From positions 89,164,619 to 89,228,618 of the forward strand of contig CM058238.1 in NCBI GenBank assembly GCA_030180135.1: a stretch of DNA of 64,000 bases, read 5' to 3'. The notes beneath the pieces are model-generated. The model had not been told where the DNA came from. It did not search any database and saw only the letters and a program-made list of their open reading frames with translations. Below, one piece after another: positions 1 to 10,963 of the stretch. Source of the stretch: Orychophragmus violaceus (lineage: Eukaryota; Streptophyta; Magnoliopsida; Brassicales; Brassicaceae). The position numbers and the translations under genes were made by a program. Within the stretch, counting starts at the first letter, position 1, and each line of letters begins with the position of its first letter.

Positions 1-287
1 TAGGCGTATCAAGAAATATGAAAGAGACGTGGATGGAACAAGATGGGATTTGTACCTCCTATATAACAGGAGTTAAATATCTCTGGGCCTATCGAAGATT
101 TGATACTGGAAATGCGTGGCCGCGCTCAAACGAGGTGATTGTCAGTCGTTTGTTTTATCATTACAAATCGGGATTCGATAAACGTGATCTAGCTTAATAA
201 GGATGACACAGTTCTTGCCTTATGCTAGATTGAGATATAGCTACAAAGGGATTAAAGGAATAGATGATTCCAGTACACGTGGAAGAT
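1..287 (+). mobile_element. 3' end of an LTR-retrotransposon interior (probably Copia-type)
   Basis: The stretch directly before the LTR at 288 ends in a purine-rich GTGGAAGAT, the usual place and form of a polypurine tract in plant Copia elements (AAGTGGGAGAT directly before TGTTGG). This orients the element on the plus strand and makes the following LTR its 3' LTR; the rest lies left of the window. I see no open coding frame here. The assignment to Copia rests only on the tract and the TGTTGG LTR start. Confidence 0.5.
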
Positions 288-968
288 TGTTGGGAATGTC
301 CTGAAATCCATTGTACTTGCTCTAAGTGAAAGTCGTATAGTCGAGATGAGACAATCACATAACACTAGGTAGTCATAACGCTTTGCTAGAAGCCACTTAT
401 GATCAATGAGTTGAAAACTCATTGCTAGTGTTATATGATCCTACAGGGGTCACACAACTAAGCAAACTGGACGTTAAAGACGAGGTTGATCATTAATGTA
501 ATGATCTAGTGAATGCATATTTGATATGCATTCGATATCAATATTCTGGGGCAGTGTCGATCGACACAAAGAGTGTGTCGATCGATGCAACTCGCGGATT
601 ACCAGATTAATTCGGTTTAATCGTTGGTTAATTCCGTTATGGTTTAAGTCGACATATATAAGATATATGGTCGACCTAAACTGATTTTTAACCGAATAGA
701 CAGCCACCAGAACTTGAAAAGAAACCTCTGAAGAGATTGGATCTCTATAGGCACTAGCATCCCTCCTGTTCAGTTCGTGTGTGTGTGGATACCAGTAGAG
801 GCACAACGTTTGAGGTGCTTCGCGATCTCGATTATCTGCAAATCTTCCGCTGCAAATCACCAGGTAAATCTGAGATCCCATAGATTCAATTATATGAACC
901 TTAGATCCTAGGCTTGGAATTCAGACTAGGGTTGCTAATCCTGATTAGAACTGCTAGAAATTCCTTCA
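288..968 (+). repeat. 3' LTR, same family as the solo LTR at 62554-63241
   Basis: It begins TGTTGGGAATGTCCTGAAAT and aligns along its length with 62554-63241: shared blocks include GTCACACA, AACTCATT, the CGATCG palindromes, GTGTGTGTGGA and AGGTAA near the 3' end. The end is set at 968 (ATTCCTTCA), which lines up with ATTCCAACA of the other copy and gives 681 versus 688 bp. The right edge is therefore approximate. No 5-bp TSD can be checked because the left LTR lies outside the window. The two LTRs are clearly diverged, so they are old or belong to different subfamilies. Confidence 0.65.
554..588. repeat. CGATCG palindrome pair in the LTR
   Basis: Two 14-bp sites, GTGTCGATCGACAC (554-567, a perfect palindrome) and GTGTCGATCGATGC (575-588), have centres 21 bp apart. 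Similar pairs occur at 19413-19446, 20677-20818, 21947-21981, 23649-23734, 24868-24901 and 62821-62898 in other elements. Confidence 0.85.
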
Positions 969-1071
969 GTCTTTTTCTTGGAGGGAGGGGGTAGTCCCTC
1001 AATTCTTTTAATCCGTATAAGGTTTAGAAGAATTATTGGTTTTGGAAGGATCGCTCTAGATCTCTTTCTTC

Positions 1072-1298
1072 GGGATGATCATTTCAGTTCGTTCGGATTG
1101 GAAGGACCGTTTTGGGTCGCTTTTTTTGGGACGATCATTTCACCTCGTTCGATTTGGAAGGACCATTTCGGGTCGCTTTTTTTGGGACGATCATTTCAGC
1201 TCGTTCGATTTGGAAGGACCATTTTGGGTCGCTTGTTTTGGGGACGATCATTTCAGCTCGTTCGATTTGGAAGGACCATTTCGGGTCGCTTGTTTTGG
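1072..1298. repeat. Tandem repeat, 4 units of 56-57 bp, in the Tat 3' region
   Basis: Units start at 1072, 1128, 1184 and 1241. Each runs GGGACGATCATTTCAGCTCG ... GGAAGGACC ... GGGTCGCTT plus a T run. Differences are single-base changes and T-run length. Tat elements often carry tandem repeats between pol and the 3' LTR, and some plant satellites arose from such arrays. Small open frames across this array are by-products of the repeat. Confidence 0.85.
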
Positions 1299-1510
1299 GG
1301 CTATAATTTTATATCACTTGGTTTTGGGGGAGGCCGTTCGAGGTCTCTCGGAAGGGATAATTTCATATCGCTTTTTTTTTAGAGATAATTTCATATCGCT
1401 TGATTTTTGAAGAGATAATTTCATATCGCTTGGAAGGGATAATTTCATATCGCTGGTTTACGGAGGGATAATTTCATATCACTTTAGCTTTTGAAGAAAT
1501 AATTTCATAT
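1299..1510. repeat. Short degenerate tandem repeats (AATTTCATATCGCTT-type)
   Basis: About seven copies of a unit containing GATAATTTCATATCGCTT, roughly 25-35 bp apart, follow directly on the 56-bp array. They are likely diverged, truncated derivatives of a similar unit in the Tat 3' region. Confidence 0.75.
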
Positions 1511-1761
1511 CTCTTTTTGAGGATGTTATGGTGAGGTATTTCGCAATGGCTCTAACTTTTATGACATAAAGAGGCATTGGATTGGGAGACTTATTTTGAT
1601 TTCACAAAGATAAGCTAGTATGACTTCGTCAGAAGTTGTTGAGCTCGGTAAGAGCTTTGTGTTCGGGGGGGGTGGCTGCGCTCGAAGTCGAGCTGCCTAC
1701 GTACTCTTTTAAGGGGATCAAGCCATTTCGTAGTTCGATTATGTTATCGTACTCCTAGTGG

Positions 1762-4700
1762 AAGTACTTTTTGAGGTTGATGATGTTCCAAGGTTGTAGT
1801 TCGGGTTTCTGGGTTTCCACCGACTTGAGTCGGTAGACCCTGTCGTTTACAACGTCGGTGACCTAGTAAGGACCTTCCCACTTTGCTCCTAACTTCCCAG
1901 CGTGTTCTTCCTTTTTATGGTCGAACACTTTCCGTAAGACGAGCTCTCCTACTTGAAACCTTCGAGTTTTAATCTTGGAATCGTAGTAACGAGCTGCGGC
2001 TTGTTGGTAGTTCTAGATTCGAGCTAGTGCGAGGTTCCTCCTTTCGTCGACGAGATCGAGCACGTCAGTTATCATCATGTTATTGAGTTCCTCTTGTCGT
2101 GGGCATTCTTCTTTGCGGATGCTTGACACAAGGATTTCGGCTGGTACTACCGCCTCGATTCCGTAGGCCAGCGAGAAGGGAGTCTCGCCGGTGGATTTGC
2201 GGGGGGGTAGTCCGGTCCAGAGTACGGCTGGGAGCTCGTCGCTCCAGCTCGTTTTGCACTCATTGAGTCTTTTCTTGAGGCTATTCATGATTGCCTTGTT
2301 AGTCGCTTCCGCCAGCCCATTCCCTTGGGGATAGCGTGGCGTTGAGTAAGTCAGCTTTATGTTCCACGTTCTGCAGAACTCCTTGAAGGCGTTTGATATG
2401 AACTGGGAACCGTTATCAGTGACGATCTCGTGGGGTAGTCCGTGCCGGCAAACGATGTTTCACCAGACGAACTCCTTAATGTGAACGTCCTTGACCTTTT
2501 GGTATGACTCTGCTTCAATCCATTTGGTGAAGTAGTCTGTCATTACCAATAAGTGTGTGGCTTTCTTTTTGCCGGATGCGACTAGGGGCCCCACGATGTC
2601 CATTCCCCATCGCATGAATGGGTATGGCGATGAGATAGAGGAGAGTTTCTCCGATGCTTGGTGGATAATCGGGGCGTGCTTTTGGCACTTGTCGCATTTG
2701 TTGGAGAAGGATTCGCATTCGGTAGCCATTGTTGGCCAGAAATAGCCTTGCCTTTTGATTCGTACGGCCAGGGCTCGTCCTCCGGAATGGCTTCCGCAGG
2801 ATCCGTCGTGGGCCTGCGTGATCACGGCTAGGGCTTGCCTTTTGTTGAGGCATTTGAGGTAAGGTCCGGAGAGACTCCTTTTAAATAGCTCTCCTTGTGT
2901 GACACAGTACCTTGCACTTTGTACATTGAGTTTCCGTGCCTCCCATTTGTCGTCTGGAACTTCGCCGTTTGTAATGTATCGAATGATCGGAGTTCTCCAA
3001 TCTTCGTCATTGTCGGGCTCGGGTCCTTGACTGGTGGACGCGGCTTGGATTGGTCCGTCGGGGACGTTCGCGACGTACACGGCATATCTCGGATCAGGAT
3101 CATCATCAATTTCGATGATGTCGCGACTGGTGTTGCCGAGACATTTTGGATGCTCGACATCGTCCTTTACGGCAGGCTCGTCCTCTTTCAAGGACAGAGC
3201 TTTTAGGGCTATGTCGATGCTTGGTTTCTCGATCCCTTTGACCGGTATGACCCTTTTAAAGTTAGGATCTGATGTCGACGCTAATGCGGCTAGGGCATCG
3301 GTTGCGGTGTTTTCCCCCTGCGGGATCCGTGTTAGGTCGAAGAATTCAATCTGATTGGCGAGCGTATGGACTATCTGTAGGTATGCTTCCATGCGCTCAT
3401 CCTTGGCCTCGTAGTCGCCATGATATTGGCTCGTGACCAATTGGAAATGGCTGAACACGTCTACTTCTCAGGCTCCTATTGCTATTGCTAGTCTGAGCCC
3501 GGCTATTAACGCTTCATATTCTGCTTCATTATTTGATGCGGCGAAGCCTAGTCTGAAAGACTGTTCCAATACTTCGCCGGTAGGGGAGACCAGTTTTATT
3601 CCGACTCCAGATCCTTGCCTTGAGGAGGCTCCATCAACGTAGAGTTTCCATTTTTTGGCGGAGGTCGGGTCGAGCTCAACGGTAGGAGGGAGCTTGATTA
3701 TGAAATCTGCCAGTACTTGTGCTTTTAGGCACGTCCGAGCTTTATATTCTATGTCATACTCGCTAAGCTCGATAGCCCATTTGACCAGTCGACCAGACTG
3801 GCTTGGACTGTGAAGGATGGTTCTCAGTGGCTGAGAGGTCATTACTATGATCGAGTGCGATTGAAAGTATGGTCGGAGTTTCCGAGCTGATGTCACTAGC
3901 GCTAAGGCGAGTTTTTCCATGGCGGGGTATCTGGTTTCAGCGTCGATTAAGGTCATACTGCTGTAATACACCGGCCGTTGTTCGTTCTGTTCTTCGCGAA
4001 CAAGGACTCCACTTACCGCTGCCGTCGAGACAGCTAGGTAGAGGTAGAGGGGTTCCCCTTCTACTGGTTTCGCCAATATGGGTGGTTCGCTTAAGTAAGC
4101 TTTGAGCTGAATGAACGCTTCTTCGCACTTTTCGTCCCAGAGGAACTTTTTGTTCGCTTTGAGCAGGTGATAGAAGAGCAGACATTTATCAGTCGACCTC
4201 GAGATGAAACGGTTCAGGGCAGCTATTTTGCCGGTCAGGCGCTGGACTTCTCGCGTTGTTCTGGGAGATTTCATCTCTATGAACGTTGCGATCTGTTTGA
4301 GGTTCGCTTTGATCCCTCTTTCGGTTACTAGGTAACCTAGGAATTCTCCTGAGGGGACCCCGAAGGTGCACTTTGCTGGGTTGAGTTTCATCCCGTATTT
4401 ATTGAGAATGATAAAACATTCTTTTAGTTGCGGGATGTGATCCTCATACCTGGAAGATTTGACCAGCATATCGTCGATGTAGACTTCCATAGTTTTTCCT
4501 AGGAGTCCTGAGAACATCTTGTTGACGAGGCGTTGGTAAGTCGCTCCTGCGTTTTTTAGTCCGAAGGGCATGACTTTGTAGCAGTACGTGCCTCGATCAG
4601 TTATGAACGAAGTGTTTTCTTGGTCCTCGGGGTTCATTAATATTTGATTGTACCTCGAGAAAGCGTCCATGAAGGATAGTAGCTGGTGTTTGGCGGTGGC

Positions 4701-5192
4701 TTCGACCAGTCGGTCGATGTGTGGGAGTGGGAAGTTGTCCTTCGAACATGCTTTGTTGAGATCTGTGAAATCTACGCAGACTCTCCACTTCCCGTTCTTT
4801 TTCTTAACCACTACAGGGTTTGCAAGCCAATCGGGGTATTTTACCTCTCTGATCGATCCGATTTTTAACAATCGATCTACCTCGTCATTGACGGCTTGAG
4901 CTTGTTCCGGACCTAGTTTTCGACGTTTCTGTCTTACCGGTTTGTAGGTTGGGTCGACATTCAGCTCATGGCTGGTAACGTCGATGTTGATCCCTTTCAT
5001 GTCTGCTGAAGACCAGGCAAAGGAGTCGACGTTTTGTTTAAGGAAAGAGATCAATTTGTTTTTTACCGGCTCTGATAGGTCGATTCCAATGCCAACGAGT
5101 CTTTCGGGATGAGCATCGTCTATGCAGACTTGAGTCGTGAGGTCCTTTGGGGGTCCTATTTGACTCGGGTCATTCGACCTTTTGGTCTGCAT
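1762..5192 (-). pseudogene. Tat pol: reverse transcriptase, two RNase H domains, integrase
   Basis: This is one continuous reading frame on the minus strand that copies element RNA and integrates the cDNA, broken only by in-frame stops. The RT core (roughly codons 110-290) has LPHIDR, the F-x-D-x-FS-x-Y block and YIDDM. RNase H follows, then a second RNase H starting WKLYVDGASS. The integrase has an HHCC zinc finger (CDKCQKHAP), a DYFTKW core and a PRYPQGNG-type block; its C-terminal part ends near 1762. Stops lie at 3468-3470 (TGA), 2460-2462 (TGA), 2013-2015 (TAG) and 1863-1865 (TAG). Compared with the sister element at 34542-38536, the TGA at 3468 replaces Arg and the TAG at 2013 replaces Gln, both explicable by C-to-T change. 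No frameshift was seen along 3.4 kb. Confidence 0.85.
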
Positions 5193-5222
5193 GGTGGCGA
5201 GCTTGTCCTCTTTCTGTAATTG

Positions 5223-5636
5223 CTACGCAGGGGATTTCTCAATTTGCTTGTATCCATTCATGTAGCAATGGCGGGAAATATTTTGACTTCCGTACACGGT
5301 TTTTACCCCTTTTGGAGTTGGGAATTTTACCCATTGATGGTAGGTCGATGGTACTGCTTTCATGTCGTATATCCATGGTCGACCTAGAATAGCGTTATAG
5401 GGAGCTGGCTGATCCACTATGACAAACTCTGTCATTCTTCGGATTCCTCCAGCTATTACCGGGGCGAAGACAGAGCCCATCGAGTACGTTGTTTCGCCAG
5501 CGAACCCTACTAGTGGCGTCTTTTCTTCCACGATCTCGGAGTCGTTGAAGTCCATCTTTTTGAACGTATCGTAAAAGAGGACATCCACCGAACTTCCTGT
5601 GTCGATCATTATCCTTGAGAGTTCGACATCTCCCAC
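5223..5636 (-). pseudogene. Tat aspartic protease domain
   Basis: This is a 137-codon open stretch with the retropepsin signature IDTGSSVDVLF near its start and a later ILGRPWIY block typical of Gypsy proteases. It cleaves the Gag-Pol polyprotein inside the particle. It lies between gag (5982 upward) and RT (5192 downward) in the expected order, but stops and frameshifts on both sides, including the C-rich run near 5730, separate it from them. In an intact element it would be part of one polyprotein. Confidence 0.8.
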
Positions 5637-5981
5637 TACTAGACAAACGAGGAGGGCGTCGTCGTGTGGTTTGTCGAGATTGCTTGTCTCGCTCTCGTGG
5701 AACGTGGTCTGGACCTATCATTGGGATTTCCCCCCCCCCCTTTGTCAGTTTCGACTCTTCTTTGAAGAGCTTTGATCGAATTGACCGAGTCTCGGCAGAG
5801 CTTGGAGCCACCGAAGATGAAGTCGATTCGTTTAGGGGGTATAGCCCGTACACCCCCTCCCCCCGCAGAGACTAAACTCAACTCGCTTTCGCGACCCTTG
5901 AGGAAGTGTTTCGGAAGATTCCGGCTCCTTTGTCCGTTCTCGTTTATTTTGAGAAGGCCTCTTGGTGTTTGACTCTTTGGT

Positions 5982-6752
5982 CTATTTACTTTCCTTTTTG
6001 TCGGACGGATTTTCCTCCTCGACTTTGAACTCTTGTTTGCTTTCGGACTCTCGCTTTTGAGCCTCGGCTTTAGCTCGAGTATAGCAATCTTCGGTCGAGT
6101 GTCCTCTTTTGTTGTGAAATTCACAGAATTTTTCCTTGTCGAACTCGAATTTCTTCGAGCTCTTCGGGCTCTCGACCGCATTGAAGTTCCCTGATTTATG
6201 GGAATCCTTTTTCGAGTTCGAGTTCTGCGAGCCCGAAGGGTTCTTTTCTTTTCGGTGCTTTTCTCTGAGGGTCGTGGTTTCGTCCTCGAGGCGAGCGAAG
6301 GCCGATGCGCGATGAAGGGCGTCATCGAGTGTTTGAGGTTCGCGGACTGTTATTTCCTCGCGGAATCTGGTTGAATACCACAGTCCACGTCGCAGCGCTT
6401 CTATAGCTACTTCGTCTCGTGGGTTTGCGATTTTGGATTTTATTTCCTTAAATCGGTCGATGTGCGAGCGAAGTGGTTCATCCGGTTTTTGGGAGACGCC
6501 AAATAGAGCTGCCTCAGTAGTCTTTTCCTCGATAAAGACGGAGTATTGCTTGAGGAAGGCCGTCATGAACTGGGTGAAGTTGTCAATGGACCTTTCTTCC
6601 AGTCCGGCAAACCATTCTAGGGCGGAGCCCGATAGGTTTTCGGCGAAGAGCCTGCAGAAAGCCGGCTCTCTTTCTTCGTCGGTAAGGTATACCCTTGCCA
6701 TCGCTAGTCGGAATGCCCTGATATGGGCTTTGGGATCCGACTTCCCGGACAA
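5982..6752 (-). pseudogene. Tat gag, capsid and zinc-knuckle part
   Basis: The frame holds a retrotransposon gag (capsid) domain with FCRLFAENLSGSALEWFAGL and a C-terminal zinc-knuckle-like CEFHNKRGHSTEDC (C-x2-H-x4-H-x4-C; the second Cys is His, as in several Tat gags). The C-terminus is Lys/Glu-rich and probably binds RNA. The domain probably continues upstream of 6752 in the same frame but is broken between about 6820 and 7090. It packages element RNA. Confidence 0.8.
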
Positions 6753-7091
6753 TTCCGGAAATTTAGTTTTCTTGATTTCTCGGATTCTCGCGAAGGCGAT
6801 CCGGTCTGTGAATGGCGTTTGTCACGTTTCTTCGATCACTCGATCGATGTCAGGTGCCGCGCTTGTCGCCATGTGAACTTTGGAGCTCAGCCTGACGAAC
6901 TGAGCCATAGCTTGTTCAATATACTGTCTGAGCATATCGTGGTCGTCGCCCGTCGTTGGCGCGAACGGGGCTTGTACTTGATTGGACATTTGTCCAGGAA
7001 AATTGGGGTCGAGGAGATCGATTGCTGAAAACGATCCCGTCTGGTCGACCTGCGGTGTTCGGAACTGTACCGTATTTGACCCGTTAATGCG

Positions 7092-7904
7092 TCATGTGCT
7101 TGAGGCGAAAGCAGAGCCTCCTAGTTGCCTCGGCCGGATATTCGAACTACTCGGGAAAGGTGGTAGCCCGGGTAATGGTCGATTTCCCGACCCGGTTGGA
7201 TCTGTGATCGCTGAATTCGAACCGAATGGGGTCGGAGTCGCGATGGGCGTCATTATAGGGCGAAAGCCTCTATTCGACGTACTGGCGAAATTCCCCGACG
7301 TTCCCGGTGGAGTTACTACCTGGGAGAAATCCAAGCGTGTACACGGTGGGGGACTTATGGGGGTTCGTGGATCGTGCGTTGGTCTACCCCCCTTGTTTTG
7401 GCTAGCGAGCTCTTCAAGACGGGCGTTAATGCGCCTTTCCTGTTCATCGAGTTGTGCGGCCAGAGAGCGATTTGCGATCTCTTGGGCCCTTGCGCTTGCC
7501 TCATTATTTCTTGTTCGATCTACCAATAGGCTTAACATCGAACGGATTTCGGCAAGATCATTTGGCCCTTGTCTTTGTGGAGCAGAAGGCAGTGGCGAAT
7601 TGGGTCTGGTTGTTCCAGATCCGCCTCCAGGGGTGGGAATCGAATCGTTTCTCATCCACACCCTGTTTCTGCTTGGATCGTTAGTTCCTGACAAAACATT
7701 TGTCGGAGTCTGGCTTGTCGCGATTATTTGGGCGACTGAGCCGGCTGGTGCCGAGGTCGTGGAGACTGAGGCAGAACTCGTCAACACTCCATCGGTCTGA
7801 CCCATGATTCTTACCCCGGTGGTGTTCTGAGGAACTTTGTCGACCGTTTGAGGGTGGTCAACTGGTGGTGTGGCGCTGGGAGAGCCAGATTGGTCGGGAT
7901 TCAT
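7092..7904 (-). pseudogene. Tat gag N-terminal part
   Basis: This 270-codon frame starts 53 bases inside the primer-binding site, at the ATG expected for gag (MNPDQSGSPSAT). It is rich in Pro, Ser, Thr and Gly, with a Gln/Arg/Glu helix (RSLAAQLDEQERR) in the middle that could form a coiled coil. A frame break separates it from the capsid part at 6752. I recognise it by position and composition, not by a conserved domain. Confidence 0.7.
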
Positions 7905-7956
7905 CTCGATCTATCGGATCTAAGATCTGATTCTTAAGACAGGAAAACTATAGACG

Positions 7957-7974
7957 TCCCCACAGTCGGCGCCA
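7957..7974 (-). other. Primer-binding site of the first Tat element
   Basis: On the minus strand this reads TGGCGCCGACTGTGGGGA, starting two bases after the LTR end (TGTGAGATCC on plus at 7977). Plant Tat elements commonly have TGGCGCCGTCTGTGGGGA-like sites here. I cannot name the priming tRNA with certainty. The same 18 bases occur at 40337-40354. Confidence 0.8.
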
Positions 7975-7976
7975 AA

Positions 7977-8507
7977 TGTGAGATCCGGGATTCACACTAA
8001 GAATTTGTATTCGTGGATTTCGACTTTAGGATGTATAAATGGTATAGTTTCCTATGAATCAAAGACTTTATTGAGATTGATCGTCGAGATAGAACAAACA
8101 CAATCGAAAAGAGAGTACAAAGTATGATGTTCGAGTTATCTAGTAGAAGTGTTCTAAGTTAGGGTTGGAATATCTTGAATGAGTCGCCACTTCTTCTTTT
8201 AAATAGTCTCTACTCTGACCTCTCTGTTCCGATATTTCGGCCTCTCCTTCGTAACGATCCCCGTGATTCTCGCGGATCAGTTGAACTGGAAAAGACCGAG
8301 TCGCTCTACCTCCATGTCGTCTCCTGCCGAGCTCGATCTCCTCTTACTTCGGCATCGCTTGGGCTTTGTCAAAGCGTCATTCGTTTGGGTCCAACGATCG
8401 AATCGGCTCGTCTTTTCGCCTTTGATCCTGGAACGGGCTCATAGATACGGACCTTTGTCTTGTTTGTTAATGGGCCGGATTTTCTAGAGGGAAATACAGT
8501 ACCAACA
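7977..8507 (-). repeat. 5' LTR of the first Tat element
   Basis: The LTR is 531 bp, TGTGAGATCC...GTACCAACA on the plus strand (TGTTGGTAC...GGATCTCACA on the coding strand). The inner edge is fixed by the primer-binding site two bases away; the outer edge is the last CA before the LINE-derived pseudogene. A plausible TATA-like TATTTAAA lies near 8200 on the minus strand. The partner LTR is not in the window. Confidence 0.75.
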
Positions 8508-8575
8508 ATAAGCACCAAAAATGGGTTGGTGACTTATTAGACATTGTCCGAAAGCATTATTCATGTCCGGGTCAT

Positions 8576-9650
8576 TTAGGCCACAGACATTCCAAAAAAA
8601 AGAGAACACTCATAATTATTGATTAGAAGTGTTGAGAGGTTAGGACCCTGAGGAAGTAAAAGAGAAAAAAAGTTAAGAGTAGAGAAATTAGATAGAGAAT
8701 ATATAGCTGAAAGAGCACTAGACTCCGAAGAAAAAAAGGCTAGTTGTGAGGAAAATGAAGCAAAAGTGTTTGGGCTAGTATTTGGATCAGGCCGAAATCT
8801 TTTGTATGATGTTTTTTCCCTTTCCTTTTCAGAAGAAGAGTTGGATAAGGGAATATCATCAGTAGCCGAACTATTTAAGGCAAAAGGAAGTAAGGCAGAA
8901 GGATTAAAAAGGGGGAAAAGAGGAGGAAGAAGTAATGCTCTTTGTTGGGAGAACGAGAGACAAATATTTTCCTGAAGGGGAAGCAATAGATGTAGGATTA
9001 CTTTGCCTTTTAGGGTCAATTACAGTCAAGCCTTTATCACTGTCAGAAGAGGAGGCTACAAGAGCAGCATAAGAAGGCTGACTGGTCGGCTTTGCGACAA
9101 AAGCATGTGACTTATCCTTCTCCTTTCCTTTAGTACCAACATTAGTAACAGATTTGGCCGTTTTATCCTTTGTCTTATGTATGGGAGCAGTAGTTTCCAT
9201 CGGCTGTTGTGGGAGTATCAGACAGTTACGGACAATATGACCCAACTCCCCACAGTGAGAGCACGAAGGCGGTAGCCAAGGGTAGGAGACTTGTACTTCA
9301 ATGACTTCACCATTTTATTTAGAAAATTCAACCACTGAAGGTAGAACTTTTGAAATTTTGACCTCAACCTTGACATGAGACAATGTAAGACTAACAAGGT
9401 TTCTTGTGAACTCATCCGTTTCTTTAGGTTCACCTATCAATCCAGCCACTAGACTTAAACCTTCCTGATGTCTGAGGTCCAAAGGAACACCAGTAAGATG
9501 AGCCCAAATCTGCATGGAATCAAATGAGGGTGTCTGATTGGAGCTTGAGGAGTTCCATTGAGCAGAGGAGTTCCAGCCACTAGACTTAAACCTTGCTATT
9601 AGTTGGCCTTTTGTTTGTCTTATGTATGCTAATTTTGGCTCCGATATCAT
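8576..9650 (-). pseudogene. LINE ORF1 fragment (DUF4283 plus zinc knuckle)
   Basis: Three overlapping frames on the minus strand together read as a decayed LINE ORF1. The part at 9315-9650 has the DUF4283 block (IWAHLTGVPLDLRHQEGL and LIGEPKETDEFTRNLVSLTL). Next comes a zinc knuckle with CSHCGELGHIVRNC (C-x2-C-x4-H-x4-C) near 9220-9270, preceded by the typical YPWLPP. A Ser/Lys-rich tail follows. ORF1 of such LINEs binds element RNA. The N-terminal half is missing, frames shift at about 9300 and 9000, and the Tat element abuts its 3' side, so the fragment was probably split by that insertion. Confidence 0.75.
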
Positions 9651-10387
9651 TTTTTATAACCAACTTTAATTTGTTTCGGTTATATTCTAAATATATATAT
9701 AAAAAAAATATATCCATTTTTATCTTTATATTAATTAAAAAATATTTTTGGTTTTATATTCATTCTCAAAATTGTTGATTACTAATTTACCATTAATGAA
9801 TTTATGCTAATTATTGTTTTAGCCTTAATTTATATTGATAATTTTATTATGTTTTTTTAATTTTATTATGAAGATATACATAATCCAGTTAAATATAAAT
9901 ATTTGTAAATATTTTTAAATTTTAATTTGAAGATATACATAACCTTAAATAAAAGAATGAAAAAATAAGATGAGATGATAAATATAAAAATATTTATATT
10001 TTTTTTAAACATTTAGTTTAGAAATATACATAATCTTCAAAAAAATAAAAATAATAAGATGACAAATATGAAAACTGTTATGAATATTTTAAAATATTAA
10101 TAAATATGTTTTTAGATTTTATATAGTAAATTCATATTATTTATATAAATTTTGAATTTATATATATAAATGATAAAATATTTTAAATAATATATTTATA
10201 TATTGATTTTATACTTAAATATATAATTAAAACTTTACTTAATAATGCCCATTTTATCAATAATAAATTATAAAATATCTTATTAATATAATAAATTATG
10301 TATGTTTAACTACAAATAGTTTAATTAAATTTTTATATTATTATTAAATTAATTTAATAATTTTTTATTTTTTAAAATTATGTTTAA
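9651..10387. other. AT-rich stretch with no recognisable gene
   Basis: The sequence is almost pure A/T with repeated words such as AAATATTTAT and GATATACATAATC (near 9873, 9933 and 10022). I see no open frame, terminal repeat or RNA gene. It may hold old, eroded transposon DNA. Confidence 0.7.
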
Positions 10388-10389
10388 TA

Positions 10390-10630
10390 CTCCCTCCGTT
10401 TCATAATAAGTGTCATTCTAGCATTTTTCACACAAATTAAGAATCCTATTAAAATTTCTATTATACCCCTAATAAATATCTTTGACTCTTGATATTTTTA
10501 TTTTTCATTGGTTAATAATAAGGTTAAAGTAGGTAATTTATGTCAAAAATTGCATTGAAAATCTAAAACGACACTTATTTTGAAACGAAAAAACAACTAT
10601 AAAACGACACTTATTATGAAACGGAGGGAG
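10390..10630. mobile_element. Stowaway-type MITE (241 bp, TSD TA)
   Basis: The terminal inverted repeats begin CTCCCTCCGTTTCATAATAA and match for about 25 bp at both ends, continuing AGTGTC. TA dinucleotides flank it at 10388-10389 and 10631-10632. CTCCCTCCGT ends plus TA duplication define Stowaway (Tc1/mariner-derived) MITEs of plants. There is no coding capacity; movement would need a transposase supplied elsewhere. Confidence 0.95.
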
Positions 10631-10963
10631 TAATAATTGTGATCACACATGCCACGAACAAATTATACTAGTTATTAGTATAATACAAATCTTCTAGCTA
10701 AGAAAAAAAATTGAAAAATGAACCGAAGTCACAAACTGATCTTGGAACCGCAAAAGATGGAGAGAATATTACAAACTTTAGACCGACATAATCTGGTTTG
10801 TATACACTTATAAACAGAATCTCTAGACCATTATACCAATGAGAATTTTTTTATAATTGATACTCTAAAAAACTTTATAAAATTTAGCGCCTAAAGTCTT
10901 TGCTTCATGAGTTTTATCCCCAGGCCGGTCCTGGTAAAAAAAATTGTGGACCGTACACTAGAC

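Larger units (their letters stand above)
969..8507 (-). mobile_element. Decayed Tat-lineage Ty3/Gypsy retrotransposon (partial)
   Basis: Read on the minus strand, the order is LTR (8507-7977), primer-binding site, gag, protease, reverse transcriptase, RNase H plus a second archaeal-like RNase H, integrase, then a non-coding 3' region with tandem repeats. The second RNase H domain after the first and the long repetitive 3' region are known traits of the Tat/Ogre group. The 3' LTR is not visible; it was lost or lies left of the LTR element at 1-968, which may itself be inserted here. Gag and pol carry many stops, so the copy is dead. Its LTR differs from that of the other Tat element at 15750-40897. 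Confidence 0.85.

Noticed and set aside
978..1410. Plus-strand open frames over the 56-bp repeats
   Set aside because: Overlapping frames in two phases within a tandem array; repeat effect, no domain.
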